From: a virus
Virus record (IMG/VR): IMGVR_UViG_3300020463_001373
Span: 1-34,995 of that record
DNA length: 34,995 nucleotides
Direction: 5' to 3' (one strand)
Made by a program: the position numbers and the translations under genes. The stretch's first letter is position 1, and every line of letters starts with the position of its first letter. Below, piece after piece: positions 13,044 through 20,579 of this stretch. The notes beneath the pieces were generated by a model. It searched no databases. It saw nothing but the letters and a program-made list of their open reading frames with translations, and was not told where the DNA came from.

Positions 13044-13535
13044 TTACTTTACCTCCCATTTTCCGTTTGTTTTTAGACACATTGTACCATATGATTTAAA
13101 GGCGTGTCTAGGCCGAGAGTATTCTCGGCAATATTTGGGGTTATTAATATCGTGATAATAGAACATAGCAAACAAATCCCAATAACTAGGACCGTCAAAC
13201 TTTTTTCTACCATCAGCACATTCCATAACCTCTTCTTTTATTATAGTATCACCTTTTTGTTTGATGATAACTTTAATAAAGCAGTATTGGCCGCCTGTAT
13301 CTTCAGGATTCAGGGGCTGAATTTTTTGATGATACACAGAGGTATCATTATTAACTTGGTCGATTCGGTCTAATATCTCACCGACTTTAGATGTATTAAC
13401 TTTGCTAACAGGATAAGTTTTACCACTTAAATCGCCATTCTCATTTCCACTTGCAACACCTGTTATTAATAAAAATACTATTAATATAAATGTCCAAGTC
13501 ATATATCTTCTTTCATTATTAAATGGGTCAAACAT
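13044..13535 (-). CDS. Secreted or membrane-anchored protein, 163 aa
   Basis: The N-terminal extension MFDPFNNERRY precedes a signal-like segment MTWTFILIVFLLITGVASG. The true start could be either the ATG at 13535 (AAGGAG ten bases upstream) or the one at 13502. The exported part has several cysteines (YCFIKVII, MECADGRKKF, YCREYS, MCLKTNGKWEVK), probably in disulfides. The end, a Cys followed by NGKWEV, resembles the closing motif of 17-kDa-antigen-type lipoproteins (compare ACQMPDGQWIRKP in the 13.7-kb gene). Function unknown. Confidence 0.72.
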   Translation of the reverse strand: MFDPFNNERRYMTWTFILIVFLLITGVASGNENGDLSGKTYPVSKVNTSKVGEILDRIDQVNNDTSVYHQKIQPLNPEDTGGQYCFIKVIIKQKGDTIIKEEVMECADGRKKFDGPSYWDLFAMFYYHDINNPKYCREYSRPRHAFKSYGTMCLKTNGKWEVK

Positions 13536-13692
13536 ATTTTTTTAACTCCTTGATACTCTGTTTTGTATTATAAATTTCTTCTTCAAGTTCTTTTGTTTTA
13601 ATTTCACCAGAAATCTCAATCTCTTCTTCTTTATCTTTAATCTCTGATTCTAATTGTTCTATACGTTCTTCGTATCTATCACTATAACTCAT
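13528..13692 (-). CDS. Small coiled-coil protein, 54 aa
   Basis: The whole frame after MSYSDRYEERI is a Glu/Lys/Ile heptad pattern (EQLESEIKDKEEEIEISGE and so on), predicting one uninterrupted helix. The TGA overlaps the start of the 163-aa gene. It was found by hand in a gap between two exported proteins. Cytoplasmic; the partner is unknown. Confidence 0.58.
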   Translation of the reverse strand: MSYSDRYEERIEQLESEIKDKEEEIEISGEIKTKELEEEIYNTKQSIKELKKYV

Positions 13693-14180
13693 TACGGTTT
13701 CCTAATCCATTGACCATCAGGCATTTGACAAGCAGTACCAAATACTACTTCTCTATTAACACCACCAACACCTACTAACGGCCAACTATTTGTAATATCA
13801 ATAGTGTGGTCATATTCTTTACACTTCAATGGCCCCTGTGTGTATGATTTTGTTATATGAATTATTCCTGAATTACCAGTTTTAGAATTGTACCAGTTTG
13901 TATAACTTGAACCGTTACCACTTGTATTTAAATGGTCTACAAATACGGCGTTATGAACATCTTTGTCTGAATTATATAATAGTTCAGCACCTACAAAAGA
14001 ACCTGCAATAGCACAACCGGCAATAGCATATGGGTCTGATACACCACCACTAACACATAATGCTGTGGTCGAAGCACCGGCTGAAACTGCACCAACGTGA
14101 GTTCTATTTACGGTACTACAATTTGTTAACGTCAACACCATTATAATCATAATGGTTGTCTTTATCAATACTCTTTTCAT
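13692..14180 (-). CDS. 17-kDa-surface-antigen-like lipoprotein, 162 aa
   Basis: The ATG at 14180 gives MKRVLIKTTIMIIMVLTLTNC, a lipoprotein signal with lipobox LTNC. The next part (HVGAVSAGASTTALCVSGGV followed by AIAGCAIAGSFVGAELLYN) is a glycine-zipper membrane segment. The C-terminus VVFGTACQMPDGQWIRKP has the Cys-x-x-DGxW ending of Rickettsia-type 17-kDa surface antigens. Those are alphaproteobacterial envelope lipoproteins, so the phage gene may have come from such a host or may imitate its product. The exact role is unknown. Confidence 0.75.
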   Translation of the reverse strand: MKRVLIKTTIMIIMVLTLTNCSTVNRTHVGAVSAGASTTALCVSGGVSDPYAIAGCAIAGSFVGAELLYNSDKDVHNAVFVDHLNTSGNGSSYTNWYNSKTGNSGIIHITKSYTQGPLKCKEYDHTIDITNSWPLVGVGGVNREVVFGTACQMPDGQWIRKP

Positions 14181-14361
14181 AATCATTTATATTCTCAAAA
14201 AATTCAATATCTACTTTACCTTTAGACACTAGTAAACAATCTGATTGTATATTCTCAATCTTATTTCTTAATGTCATATCAGACGGCGGAGTTTTTCTTA
14301 AATCATCCGCCATCATCTTGATAGAATCTATCTTATCACAAAATTGTTTAATATTATGCAT
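14116..14361 (-). CDS. Hypothetical protein, 81 aa
   Basis: Soluble and mainly helical (MHNIKQFCDKIDSIKMMADD, then RNKIENIQSDCLLV), with an acidic C-terminus (DNHYDYNGVDVNKL). The last 65 bases overlap the start of the lipoprotein gene in another frame. Its ATG overlaps the stop of the 111-aa gene (TAATG). Unknown family. Confidence 0.65.
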   Translation of the reverse strand: MHNIKQFCDKIDSIKMMADDLRKTPPSDMTLRNKIENIQSDCLLVSKGKVDIEFFENINDYEKSIDKDNHYDYNGVDVNKL

Positions 14362-14696
14362 TAGTCTAAATTCAAATTACTGAAAAAACCACTTAATTTA
14401 TTTTTTGTACTAGCAAATTGAGACTTCATATCTGCCCAAGATTTTGCTTGATACTCTTTAGTTTTTTCCCACTCACTTTTAGCAAACTCTGATACTTTAC
14501 CAGGTACTTCAACTATCGCCTCTTTAAATTCAGTAGGTGTAATTGATTCATCTGCTCTTGATTTATTAAGTTCTAAAGAAACTAATACAAATGCGAATAT
14601 GACTACCATACCCCACGTTGCAACTTTCTCCCAAACTCTCTTTATCACTTTATCCACGATTTCCTCTATCTGTTGGTCGTTTATATAATTACTCAC
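14361..14696 (-). CDS. Membrane-anchored protein with amphipathic tail, 111 aa
   Basis: A short charged N-terminus (QQIEEIVDKVIKRVWEKV) leads into one membrane helix (about 27-43) and then a long polar helix rich in Lys, Glu, Ser and Trp (EFAKSEWEKTKEYQAKSWAD). The end is KNKLSGFFSNLNLD. The orientation is probably N-in with the helix in the periplasm. A spanin or envelope-stress role cannot be judged. It overlaps the upstream gene by eight bases. Confidence 0.68.
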   Translation of the reverse strand: MSNYINDQQIEEIVDKVIKRVWEKVATWGMVVIFAFVLVSLELNKSRADESITPTEFKEAIVEVPGKVSEFAKSEWEKTKEYQAKSWADMKSQFASTKNKLSGFFSNLNLD

Positions 14697-15030
14697 CTAA
14701 ACCTCTATCAGCTTTCTTCTCTGCTAATTCAAGTTCAGATATTCTCATTTTTTCGGCATATGACATACCAAAAACTGATTTATAGAAGTAGTCAATTGGA
14801 CTTGCACTTGACCAAGCTTCTAATAATTTTTCAAAGTTAATATCAAGACCAGAATAATACTCTGGTTTCTCTGCTCTTAACTTAATATGGTCTTTGAAAA
14901 ATTGTATTCTATTATCAAACTTATCGTTCTCTTTGGCAAACGAGTCTTTCTTCTTTGATGACTTAATATCTTTCTGCTTTGCAACATCAAACTCTGCAAA
15001 TAAAGTTTCTTTTGTATAATTAAACGACAT
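14689..15030 (-). CDS. Hypothetical protein, 113 aa
   Basis: A soluble, Lys-rich protein. The N-terminal half (KETLFAEFDVAKQKDIKSSK) looks flexible. The C-terminal half (LLEAWSSASPIDYFYKSVFG) looks folded and ends KKADRGLGE. The GGGAGG ribosome site and the promoter at 15060-15088 show that it opens a transcription unit. Unknown function. Confidence 0.7.
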   Translation of the reverse strand: MSFNYTKETLFAEFDVAKQKDIKSSKKKDSFAKENDKFDNRIQFFKDHIKLRAEKPEYYSGLDINFEKLLEAWSSASPIDYFYKSVFGMSYAEKMRISELELAEKKADRGLGE

Positions 15031-15059
15031 AATTTAACCCTCCCAAGTTATTTGTATAT

Positions 15060-15088
15060 ACTATACAGGAAAACGTTGGAAATGTCAA
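15060..15088 (-). promoter_or_regulatory. Sigma70 promoter: TTGACA-N17-TATAGT
   Basis: Perfect -35 (15088-15083), 17-base spacer and TATAGT (15065-15060), with GC before the -35 as in the rest of the set. It gives the 113-aa gene a leader of about 25 bases with GGGAGG. The remaining gap to 15177 holds no gene I can support. Confidence 0.8.
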
Positions 15089-15177
15089 GCCTCCATAAAA
15101 TCGCATAAAGTCTTGCTTTTTGTACATATTTAAGCGCCTAGGATACACCAGGATTGACGAATCAACCATATTACGTA

Positions 15178-15396
15178 CTACCGTACCCCCTCTGGAAATG
15201 GTAAATCGTATTGTACCTCAACTCCAGATTGTTCTAGTTTATGCTCTTCTTCAAGCCAAGTTTCAAAATCCTTGACTTCTTTTTCCTTGTAGGCAACCGT
15301 TTCGTCAATCAATTTGATTGCACCGGCCGTATCACCACTCACCAACTTTTGTTTAATTTTTTTTAAGTCGTCAACTAGATTTAATACTTCATTCAT
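15178..15396 (-). CDS. Small helical protein, 72 aa, unknown
   Basis: The protein is charged and helical (MNEVLNLVDDLKKIKQKLVS, then AYKEKEVKDFETWLEEEHK), with a short hydrophobic-acidic end (YDLPFPEGVR). The ATG overlaps the stop of the preceding gene (TAATG). No family recognised. Confidence 0.66.
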   Translation of the reverse strand: MNEVLNLVDDLKKIKQKLVSGDTAGAIKLIDETVAYKEKEVKDFETWLEEEHKLEQSGVEVQYDLPFPEGVR

Positions 15397-15734
15397 TAGA
15401 CTTTCCTTCCAGCTGTTTTTAAATCTGATTTGTTCACCACCATATAAGGTCCTTTATTATATGCCGGTACTATTGTAAAGTTTTTTGACGCTTCTATCTT
15501 CCAACTATTATCAACCTTTGTACCATTACCACATATTTTGTTTGATAGTTTTGGTTGTGGTTGTAAATCTGATAAATCGGTTGTAGGATAATAACCGTCA
15601 TTATTACTTATAACACTTGACTTAATAATATAACCATTATCATCAACATTGAGACCGAGAGACCTCATCCACTTGATATGCTTCTTTAAAGCAATAAGAT
15701 ATAATTCTTGTTTATTTAAGTTTCTTTTTGGCAT
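15396..15734 (-). CDS. Hypothetical protein, 112 aa
   Basis: The ATG at 15734 (MPKRNLNKQELYLIALKKHI) lies inside the end of the DUF3310 gene in another frame. A slightly longer start at 15749 is possible. The N-terminal helix is followed by a Ser/Asn-rich part and a beta-rich end (NFTIVPAYNKGPYMVV). It may be co-translated with the DUF3310 protein. Unknown family. Confidence 0.64.
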   Translation of the reverse strand: MPKRNLNKQELYLIALKKHIKWMRSLGLNVDDNGYIIKSSVISNNDGYYPTTDLSDLQPQPKLSNKICGNGTKVDNSWKIEASKNFTIVPAYNKGPYMVVNKSDLKTAGRKV

Positions 15735-15993
15735 TAGATTCATCTTCACTTGACATTAATAAAACTATATAATGAACAGCCTTTAATAGGTCTTTCCTAT
15801 TACGACCATCTTTCTTACCAAACCTACACAAATATTTAATTGCATTTGCTTGACAAAAATCTTTATCTATACCTATATCTCTTAATAGGTCTTGAACCTG
15901 TGTGCCTTTTGACACTTGAGCATAGTGTTGACCATATGTAGATTTAATATAGTCAAATATCTCATTTATTATTTTGTTTTCATTGTATTTCAT
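15712..15993 (-). CDS. DUF3310 (SaV-like) phage protein, 93 aa
   Basis: After the ATG at 15993 the protein reads MKYNENKIINEIFDYIKSTY, then GQHYAQVSKGTQVQDLLRDI, then FCQANAIKYLCRFGKKDGRN and LLKAVHYIVLLM. The YGQHYA opening and the A-x-KYLxRFGKKDG-(x)4-LxKAxHYI core define the DUF3310 family, which is common in phages. Its function is not established, though it is sometimes called a nucleotide-kinase-like protein. An earlier in-frame start (16062) would add 23 residues inside the neighbouring gene and is less likely. Confidence 0.8.
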   Translation of the reverse strand: MKYNENKIINEIFDYIKSTYGQHYAQVSKGTQVQDLLRDIGIDKDFCQANAIKYLCRFGKKDGRNRKDLLKAVHYIVLLMSSEDESNAKKKLK

Positions 15994-15995
15994 AA

Positions 15996-16211
15996 TTATA
16001 TTCCTAACGCTTTTATAACATCTTCCTCTGTATTTGGCAACCTTTTTCCTGATTGTATCCAATCTACCATCATTTCCATATTAAAGGCTTCATCTGCTTT
16101 GCCTTCTTTTTCTAATACTTTTTGAGCAATCTTAAAAAACTTCAAGATACCCATATCTTGACCCATTACATCTGGTTTACTTTGATATTTACCTGGTCTT
16201 TGATTTGACAT
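15996..16211 (-). CDS. Hypothetical protein, 71 aa
   Basis: A soluble protein: MSNQRPGKYQSKPDVMGQDM, then GILKFFKIAQKVLEKEGKAD and MMVDWIQSGKRLPNTEEDVIKA. The compact, probably all-helical domain shows no known motif. It ends two bases before the DUF3310 ATG, which suggests coupled translation. Confidence 0.67.
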   Translation of the reverse strand: MSNQRPGKYQSKPDVMGQDMGILKFFKIAQKVLEKEGKADEAFNMEMMVDWIQSGKRLPNTEEDVIKALGI

Positions 16212-16449
16212 AATTCACCTTTGTTTTAAAATCATTTAAATGATTCAAGTTAGCGTGGCTACCTTTATTATCTATTGCATAAGCCAATGTGGCTGTATGT
16301 TCTTTGATAGTCTTCGCATATAAATTTTTTGCTTCTTCGTAAGTCTTCAATATTGTTTTTGTGGTCTTATTCAAAGGACGCCACTCAACAATAGAATATT
16401 CTACTGCATTATCAATAATGTTTTGTTCCCAAGGATTAGGCTGTGTCAT
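16189..16449 (-). CDS. Hypothetical protein, 86 aa
   Basis: The start MTQPNPWEQNIIDNAVEYSI at 16449 has AAGG seven bases upstream; a longer frame to 16473 lies in the neighbouring gene. The centre (LNKTTKTILKTYEEAKNLYA) is helical. It overlaps both neighbours slightly. Unknown function. Confidence 0.64.
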   Translation of the reverse strand: MTQPNPWEQNIIDNAVEYSIVEWRPLNKTTKTILKTYEEAKNLYAKTIKEHTATLAYAIDNKGSHANLNHLNDFKTKVNYVKSKTR

Positions 16450-16606
16450 TGTTTGCCTTAATTGACTTCTCAATATCTTTATCGTATTTCTTATATCTTT
16501 TCATCATCTTGTTAATAATCTTTTTACAATCATTTGTTAGATATAACATATAACCTAAACCACCTAAAACAACTAGTGTAGCAATTAAACTAATATATAA
16601 TTCCAT
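16436..16606 (-). CDS. Small membrane-anchored protein, 56 aa
   Basis: MELYISLIATLVVLGGLGYM begins one N-terminal membrane helix (about 3-26), followed by a very basic cytoplasmic tail (KKIINKMMKRYKKYDKDIEK). The ATG at 16606 overlaps the stop of the upstream gene (TAATG), which decides this start over one four codons earlier. Confidence 0.66.
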   Translation of the reverse strand: MELYISLIATLVVLGGLGYMLYLTNDCKKIINKMMKRYKKYDKDIEKSIKANNDTA

Positions 16607-16890
16607 TATTTCCACCATTCGTTTTCTTGATTGATTGCAACATCTATATCTGATTTTTCTTTTTCAGTATAGTTTTCTTTAATCTGATTAAGGTAACACC
16701 ACCAAGTACCACCCTCACCTGAATAGGTCACAGCACCTGTATAACCTAGTGAAGTATCATATGACTTCGCATTTAAAGCTGTATCATTCTCAGCCGCTAT
16801 ATCATTTGGTTCTGTTGCAATACCTATATTGATTATTTCACCAACTCTCTCGTGGTTACCTAATATTTTATCGCCTACATTAATTATCAT
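16606..16890 (-). CDS. Hypothetical protein, 94 aa
   Basis: The protein opens with a beta-rich stretch (MIINVGDKILGNHERVGEII), passes through Ala/Asn/Asp-rich sequence (EPNDIAAENDTALNA), and has GGTWWCYLNQIKENY near the end. The opening recalls small SH3-like barrels seen in phage proteins, but I would not name a family. It overlaps the 158-aa gene. Confidence 0.66.
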   Translation of the reverse strand: MIINVGDKILGNHERVGEIINIGIATEPNDIAAENDTALNAKSYDTSLGYTGAVTYSGEGGTWWCYLNQIKENYTEKEKSDIDVAINQENEWWK

Positions 16891-17356
16891 TTTTATATCC
16901 TCCTACTTGTTTGTTTAAATTTTTATAACTATATCTTTCTGTAAGTTCTGGTTTGAAATCGTGTTTAAAAAATTGTCTAGTATTATATAACTGACAATAA
17001 TCATTGAATAATGAATTATCTAAACCAACTCCTGTCTCTGCACCAAAGACATCAAAATATGTATTATAATATTCTGAACCGTGTATCATATCTACACCAC
17101 TATGACCAGTAGCATTACTAGCTGTTTCATTGTAGTGTTTATCACAATACTTTTTAATTTTGTTTTTAAATGTTTCTGAATTTAATCTCTTCAATTGAGA
17201 TAAAGGTACGTTTCTAAAAATAGTATGATGAATCTTAAAATATTCGTGGTCTTCGGGGTCTTGATATTCTTGCCAGTAAGTAAGGCATAAAACACCCTCT
17301 CTTGTAATCATATTGTCAATAGTATTCATAATATCTTTTTTCAATTGTGTATCCAT
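16880..17356 (-). CDS. Hypothetical protein, 158 aa
   Basis: A soluble protein rich in Tyr, His and Asn: VLCLTYWQEYQDPEDHEYFK, then NVPLSQLKRLNSETFKNKIK, then HYNETASNATGHSGVD. No recognisable motif; HEYFKIHH and DKHY could bind metal, but this is weak. It follows the 68-aa gene by four bases. Confidence 0.68.
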   Translation of the reverse strand: MDTQLKKDIMNTIDNMITREGVLCLTYWQEYQDPEDHEYFKIHHTIFRNVPLSQLKRLNSETFKNKIKKYCDKHYNETASNATGHSGVDMIHGSEYYNTYFDVFGAETGVGLDNSLFNDYCQLYNTRQFFKHDFKPELTERYSYKNLNKQVGGYKNDN

Positions 17357-17360
17357 ATAA

Positions 17361-17567
17361 TTAGGCAGCTGACTTTGCGTCTTCTAAAGCGTAATATAAA
17401 ACGTCATCAACATTCTCGTCATCAATGCCAACCAAATCTAGGTTGTCAACTTTAGAGATATCAATTTTAGCTTTCTCTTTAGTGATTTTACCATCTGTAT
17501 AAGACTTGATGATATCGGTTACTTGTTCATCTGCAAGTTCAGTATAGTATGTTTTTACTTTAGCCAT
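17361..17567 (-). CDS. Small acidic protein, 68 aa, unknown
   Basis: MAKVKTYYTELADEQVTDII leads into a two-helix, acidic protein ending DVLYYALEDAKSAA. AAGGAG lies nine bases upstream, and a sigma70-type promoter lies about 27 bases before the ATG. It is therefore the first gene of a unit running to 15178 or beyond, and is likely abundant. Unknown function. Confidence 0.7.
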   Translation of the reverse strand: MAKVKTYYTELADEQVTDIIKSYTDGKITKEKAKIDISKVDNLDLVGIDDENVDDVLYYALEDAKSAA

Positions 17568-17679
17568 AGTGTTTTTCTCCTTTGTTATTAATTAGTATAT
17601 CAAAAATTTGTAGAAGAGTCAAGAGATTTCTTTTCTTGGCGTCTTCAATTCTTTTTGTTAGTGTTTTTTTCTTTATCAT
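17560..17679 (-). CDS. Possible leader ORF, 39 aa
   Basis: The frame starts MIKKKTLTKRIEDAKKRNLL and stops just inside the next gene. No ribosome site is visible, but the ATG is about 11 bases after the promoter-like TATATT at 17690-17695. The stronger promoter at 17594-17622 lies within it. It may be a real basic peptide or simply an open stretch between two promoters. Confidence 0.3.
   Translation of the reverse strand: MIKKKTLTKRIEDAKKRNLLTLLQIFDILINNKGEKHYG
17594..17622 (-). promoter_or_regulatory. Sigma70 promoter: TTGACT-N17-TATACT
   Basis: The -35 is TTGACT (17622-17617), the spacer is 17 bases and the -10 is TATACT (17599-17594). It drives the 68-aa gene at 17567 with a short leader containing AAGGAG. 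Confidence 0.75.
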
Positions 17680-17689
17680 ATACACATAA

Positions 17690-17767
17690 TATATCAGACC
17701 TGGCCTAGAAAGCAAGCACTTTTTTAACTTTTTTTAATTTTTTTTTTGAGACCAGGTAACGATTACC
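17690..17767 (-). promoter_or_regulatory. A-tract region with palindrome and promoter-like site
   Basis: Below the glycan island the minus strand carries the palindrome GGTAATCGTTACC (17767-17755), three phased A-runs of 10, 7 and 6 bases (about 17748-17720), and then TTGCTT-N16-TATATT (17717-17690). The A-runs sit where an RNA polymerase UP element would be and should also bend the DNA. The palindrome could be an operator. No gene lies between 17680 and 17790. Confidence 0.5.
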
Positions 17768-17790
17768 GAGCTATAGTGTTCTGGTTTTGT

Positions 17791-18465
17791 TCACTTCCAG
17801 TTGTCCAGCACCCATTTTTGTGTGGATTCGTGAGGATTTGGCTGTCCGTGAAACACGGCCACCAACGATTCGCTACACTTCTCGAAAGTCCAGTCTGATT
17901 TATGAAATCTGGGGTCGTCTCTTGTAAACCACTTATATGAAAAAGTCCATTCGTTAGGCATATATCTCATCCAGGGAAGGTGCTTAAGAAGTTCATAGGT
18001 CACATTTTGGTCTCCTTGAAACCGTCTCCATTTTGGTCTATCTTCGTAATACTTTTCCCATACAGCCGGTGTGGCATTCTTATTATTCCATTTCATAATA
18101 GAGGAGTTGATACCATCAAAACCTGTAAAGTCGTGTAATACACCAAAGGTCATATCATCACCAAAGGTGGCCATCTGGTCTATATTCTCTAATATAACCA
18201 CATCTAAATCCATATACAGATTAACACCCTCTAAACCATTATCAGGATGAAATAACTGCATTTTATTCCACCACCCTTGTTCATCAAACAAAGGAAATTG
18301 TTTAAATTCTATATCACCTTTTACTCTTTTATGTAAAGAAGTATTATCTGTAAAACATATGAATTTATGGTCAACCGTTAAATTTCTCTTAACCATATTG
18401 TACAAGTTTTGTACATAGTTTGGTTTGTATTTGTTACCATAATAAACACAAACAAAGTTTATCAT
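17791..18465 (-). CDS. GT-A-type glycosyltransferase, 224 aa
   Basis: The protein has a Rossmann-like start (MINFVCVYYGNKYKPNYVQN), an FICFTDN strand, and the metal/nucleotide-sugar motif YMDLDVV with DLD at 86-88. Further on lie WNNKNATPAVWEKYY and FQGDQNVTYELLKHLPW, typical of GT8/GT32-like enzymes in which a DQ pair near residue 150 sits in the acceptor site. No membrane segment. It is the last gene of the island and overlaps the stop of the next one by four bases. It likely transfers a hexose in building a surface glycan; donor and acceptor are unknown. Confidence 0.82.
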   Translation of the reverse strand: MINFVCVYYGNKYKPNYVQNLYNMVKRNLTVDHKFICFTDNTSLHKRVKGDIEFKQFPLFDEQGWWNKMQLFHPDNGLEGVNLYMDLDVVILENIDQMATFGDDMTFGVLHDFTGFDGINSSIMKWNNKNATPAVWEKYYEDRPKWRRFQGDQNVTYELLKHLPWMRYMPNEWTFSYKWFTRDDPRFHKSDWTFEKCSESLVAVFHGQPNPHESTQKWVLDNWK

Positions 18466-19328
18466 TTTATCTGTTCTTGAATCTGTTCTGGTTTTAAATG
18501 GTTATTAGGTTGTGTCATTAGTAATTTGTATGCTGTACCATCTGCAATCTCTGACAATTTAAATTGATTATCTACGACCATTTTTAACCATTCATTTATT
18601 GTCTTATGACCTGGTCTCATAGGTTTAGTAATCTTACCTATATGTTGGCCTGCAATAAAACTTACTATGTTTCTTTTATGTGATAATACTGGTGTCATAT
18701 TTAAAATACCATCTATTGCTGATAATGACATATTGGTTACCATTGCTTGACAACCTTTTAAATCTTCTCTAATATCTGTATTCCACCATTCATTTCCTGG
18801 TCTAGGTTTTTGTCTAACTTTAATTGGCATTTCTTGAAACTCTGTATGAAGAGTTGCTTGTTTAATCTGGTCTGTTGCAACTTCAATCCATTTATTTACT
18901 GACATACCATTAACGTGCATTGTTACCGTTGGTGATGATGGTGCTAATAAGAAGTGTGTCATTTCACCTGTTTGCCAACCTTTAAATTGACAATCAATAC
19001 CTTCACTTTCTAATTTAGATAATCTTGAGCCATCACCTACTGCACCTCTTATTGTATGTAAATTACCTTTACATATTCTAAAGTACATTCTATCCCAATC
19101 AACTTTAGGTTCTGGATATCTAGTGAAAGGCGCATTTAAATAACCAACATCTACATACCACCATTCTTTATCAAATCTGATACACTCTCTTATTTTATCT
19201 ACATTTTTACCTGCTAAACCCCAAAAAAAATGTATTTCGTGGTCTGCGTCTTGCCAACCTTTTTTAATTGCTGGCCAAATCTTATGTGATAAGCATTTAT
19301 CCCAAGCTATGTTATGTGTTATTATCAT
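18462..19328 (-). CDS. GT-B-like glycosyltransferase, 288 aa
   Basis: The C-terminal half carries CQAMVTNMSLSAIDGILNMT followed by PVLSHKRNIVSF, the pattern of capsule and Kdo-type transferases (serine-rich loop, then a helix ending with a buried Pro). The end NQFKLSEIADGTAYK is nearly the same as NQFMLSEITTDYAYK in the 23.5-24.4 kb gene, so the two are paralogues. Another motif is the central THFLLAPSSPTVTM, comparable with TILVIPPSEHTATW in the paralogue. The N-terminus is less conserved. Function is probably sugar transfer from a nucleotide sugar to a polysaccharide. Confidence 0.75.
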   Translation of the reverse strand: MIITHNIAWDKCLSHKIWPAIKKGWQDADHEIHFFWGLAGKNVDKIRECIRFDKEWWYVDVGYLNAPFTRYPEPKVDWDRMYFRICKGNLHTIRGAVGDGSRLSKLESEGIDCQFKGWQTGEMTHFLLAPSSPTVTMHVNGMSVNKWIEVATDQIKQATLHTEFQEMPIKVRQKPRPGNEWWNTDIREDLKGCQAMVTNMSLSAIDGILNMTPVLSHKRNIVSFIAGQHIGKITKPMRPGHKTINEWLKMVVDNQFKLSEIADGTAYKLLMTQPNNHLKPEQIQEQIK

Positions 19329-19993
19329 AAATCTACCTTTTTCATATTATTATATGTATCATACCATTCATCAGCATAATCACAATTTTTATATTCTTTA
19401 AAGTAAGGACCACCTAGTGTGAAGTGTACATTTTTTGCGTTCTCGTTATACTCATATTCACTTACTAACCAGTTCCATTCTAATGGTATCTTACCAATTG
19501 CCATATCATTTGGCAACCATTTAAATTGGTGAAGTTCTAAACCAGAGGCTGTATTCACATATTCAGGTGTTAATTTATTACACATTATATTATGAAACAA
19601 CATCATACTAGACCAATTTTTCTTTTCAAACTTCTCGTTCTTTGCACCTCTAAATTTTAAATCTTGTTTAGGTTCGTAATCGTGTTGACAACACATTACA
19701 GAATATTTAAAAGTTCTCATATCAAATAACTTTGTTATATCATCACGAAACAACATATCACAATCCATAAAAATAGACCAACCCCTATAGCCACTCAAAT
19801 ACGGTACCATAAATCTACTAAAGGCAAAATCAGTTGACTGATTAGGTTGTTTTTCTCTTGTAAAACCTGGTATATTACCTAAACATAATGGTGTAATAGA
19901 TACAGGAGTTGTAGTATGTTTTCTTATGCTTTCTGATAAAGTATGAAAGGCAACCTTTTCTCCTTCATCAAATCCTATAAAAACATTAATCAT
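19325..19993 (-). CDS. GT8-like glycosyltransferase, 222 aa
   Basis: MINVFIGFDEGEKVAFHTLS, then IPGFTREKQPNQSTDFAFSR, FMVPYLSGYRGWSIFMDCDM (DCD at 77-79) and KWLPNDMAIGKIPLEWNWLV form a complete GT8-like GT-A fold. DCD takes the place of DxD for the Mn-nucleotide-sugar. The phrase TDFAFSRFMVPYL is widely shared by such proteins in phages and bacteria. It overlaps both neighbours by four to eight bases. The donor sugar cannot be inferred. Confidence 0.83.
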   Translation of the reverse strand: MINVFIGFDEGEKVAFHTLSESIRKHTTTPVSITPLCLGNIPGFTREKQPNQSTDFAFSRFMVPYLSGYRGWSIFMDCDMLFRDDITKLFDMRTFKYSVMCCQHDYEPKQDLKFRGAKNEKFEKKNWSSMMLFHNIMCNKLTPEYVNTASGLELHQFKWLPNDMAIGKIPLEWNWLVSEYEYNENAKNVHFTLGGPYFKEYKNCDYADEWYDTYNNMKKVDL

Positions 19994-20579
19994 AGATTGT
20001 CAATCCTATTTTACCACTTGCGTTCATAATTTGGTGGACGACATCTGTTTTCATTTGAAAAACTTTACCTGCTTTAATTGTTTCTTTATGTGTCATATAA
20101 TCTAATTCTGATTTTCTGTATATATGAATATTAGGTCTTATATCACCTATGTACCATTCAATATCAACATCATCATTAGGAAACATCATAATAGCTTCTT
20201 GTCTATTATTGTCAATCAATAAAGGGTGTTCATCTAGTACCATATATCTAATCTTTAGTTCTCTACCTGGTCCTACAAAATTCTCTAGTTGAGGTTTTAT
20301 ATGGTCATACATTTCTTGTTGTGCATTGTGAAAAGTAAATGCACCTTTTAACTCGTGGTCTATTAATATGTTTGGTATTTTTTCTATTTCTTCTTTTGAT
20401 AAGAACAAACTTTTTGGTATATCTAAATCAAAAGGTATAACATAAGACGGACCTTGAACACGCTCTTGATACATATTCATTGTAGCGTCTGTAGCCAATC
20501 CTGGATTTATTTGAGGTCCTTTTAGAGAAGTAAACCTATGTTTTTTTGGTATTGGATTTATTCTTTCATCATCACTCAT
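19986..20579 (-). CDS. Conserved protein of unclear fold in the glycan island, 197 aa
   Basis: The first 40 residues are polar (PIPKKHRFTSLKGPQINPGL). The middle has FHNAQQEMYDHIKPQLENFV and IRYMVLDEHPLLIDNNRQEA. The C-terminal part, IHIYRKSELDYMTHKETIKA followed by GKVFQMKTDVVHQIMNASGK and IGLTIYD, looks like the closing strands of a jelly-roll (cupin or 2OG-oxygenase-like) domain with His in DVVHQ. No full HxD...H triad can be assigned, so I do not call it an oxygenase. It may modify or bind a sugar or amino acid used by its neighbours. Confidence 0.72.
   Translation of the reverse strand: MSDDERINPIPKKHRFTSLKGPQINPGLATDATMNMYQERVQGPSYVIPFDLDIPKSLFLSKEEIEKIPNILIDHELKGAFTFHNAQQEMYDHIKPQLENFVGPGRELKIRYMVLDEHPLLIDNNRQEAIMMFPNDDVDIEWYIGDIRPNIHIYRKSELDYMTHKETIKAGKVFQMKTDVVHQIMNASGKIGLTIYD

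Noticed and set aside
15090-15177. A 34-codon frame (MYKKQDFMRFYGG...) and a TTCG-loop hairpin in the gap above the 113-aa gene
   Set aside because: The frame runs through the promoter and has no ribosome site; the hairpin has a bulged stem and no terminator tail.
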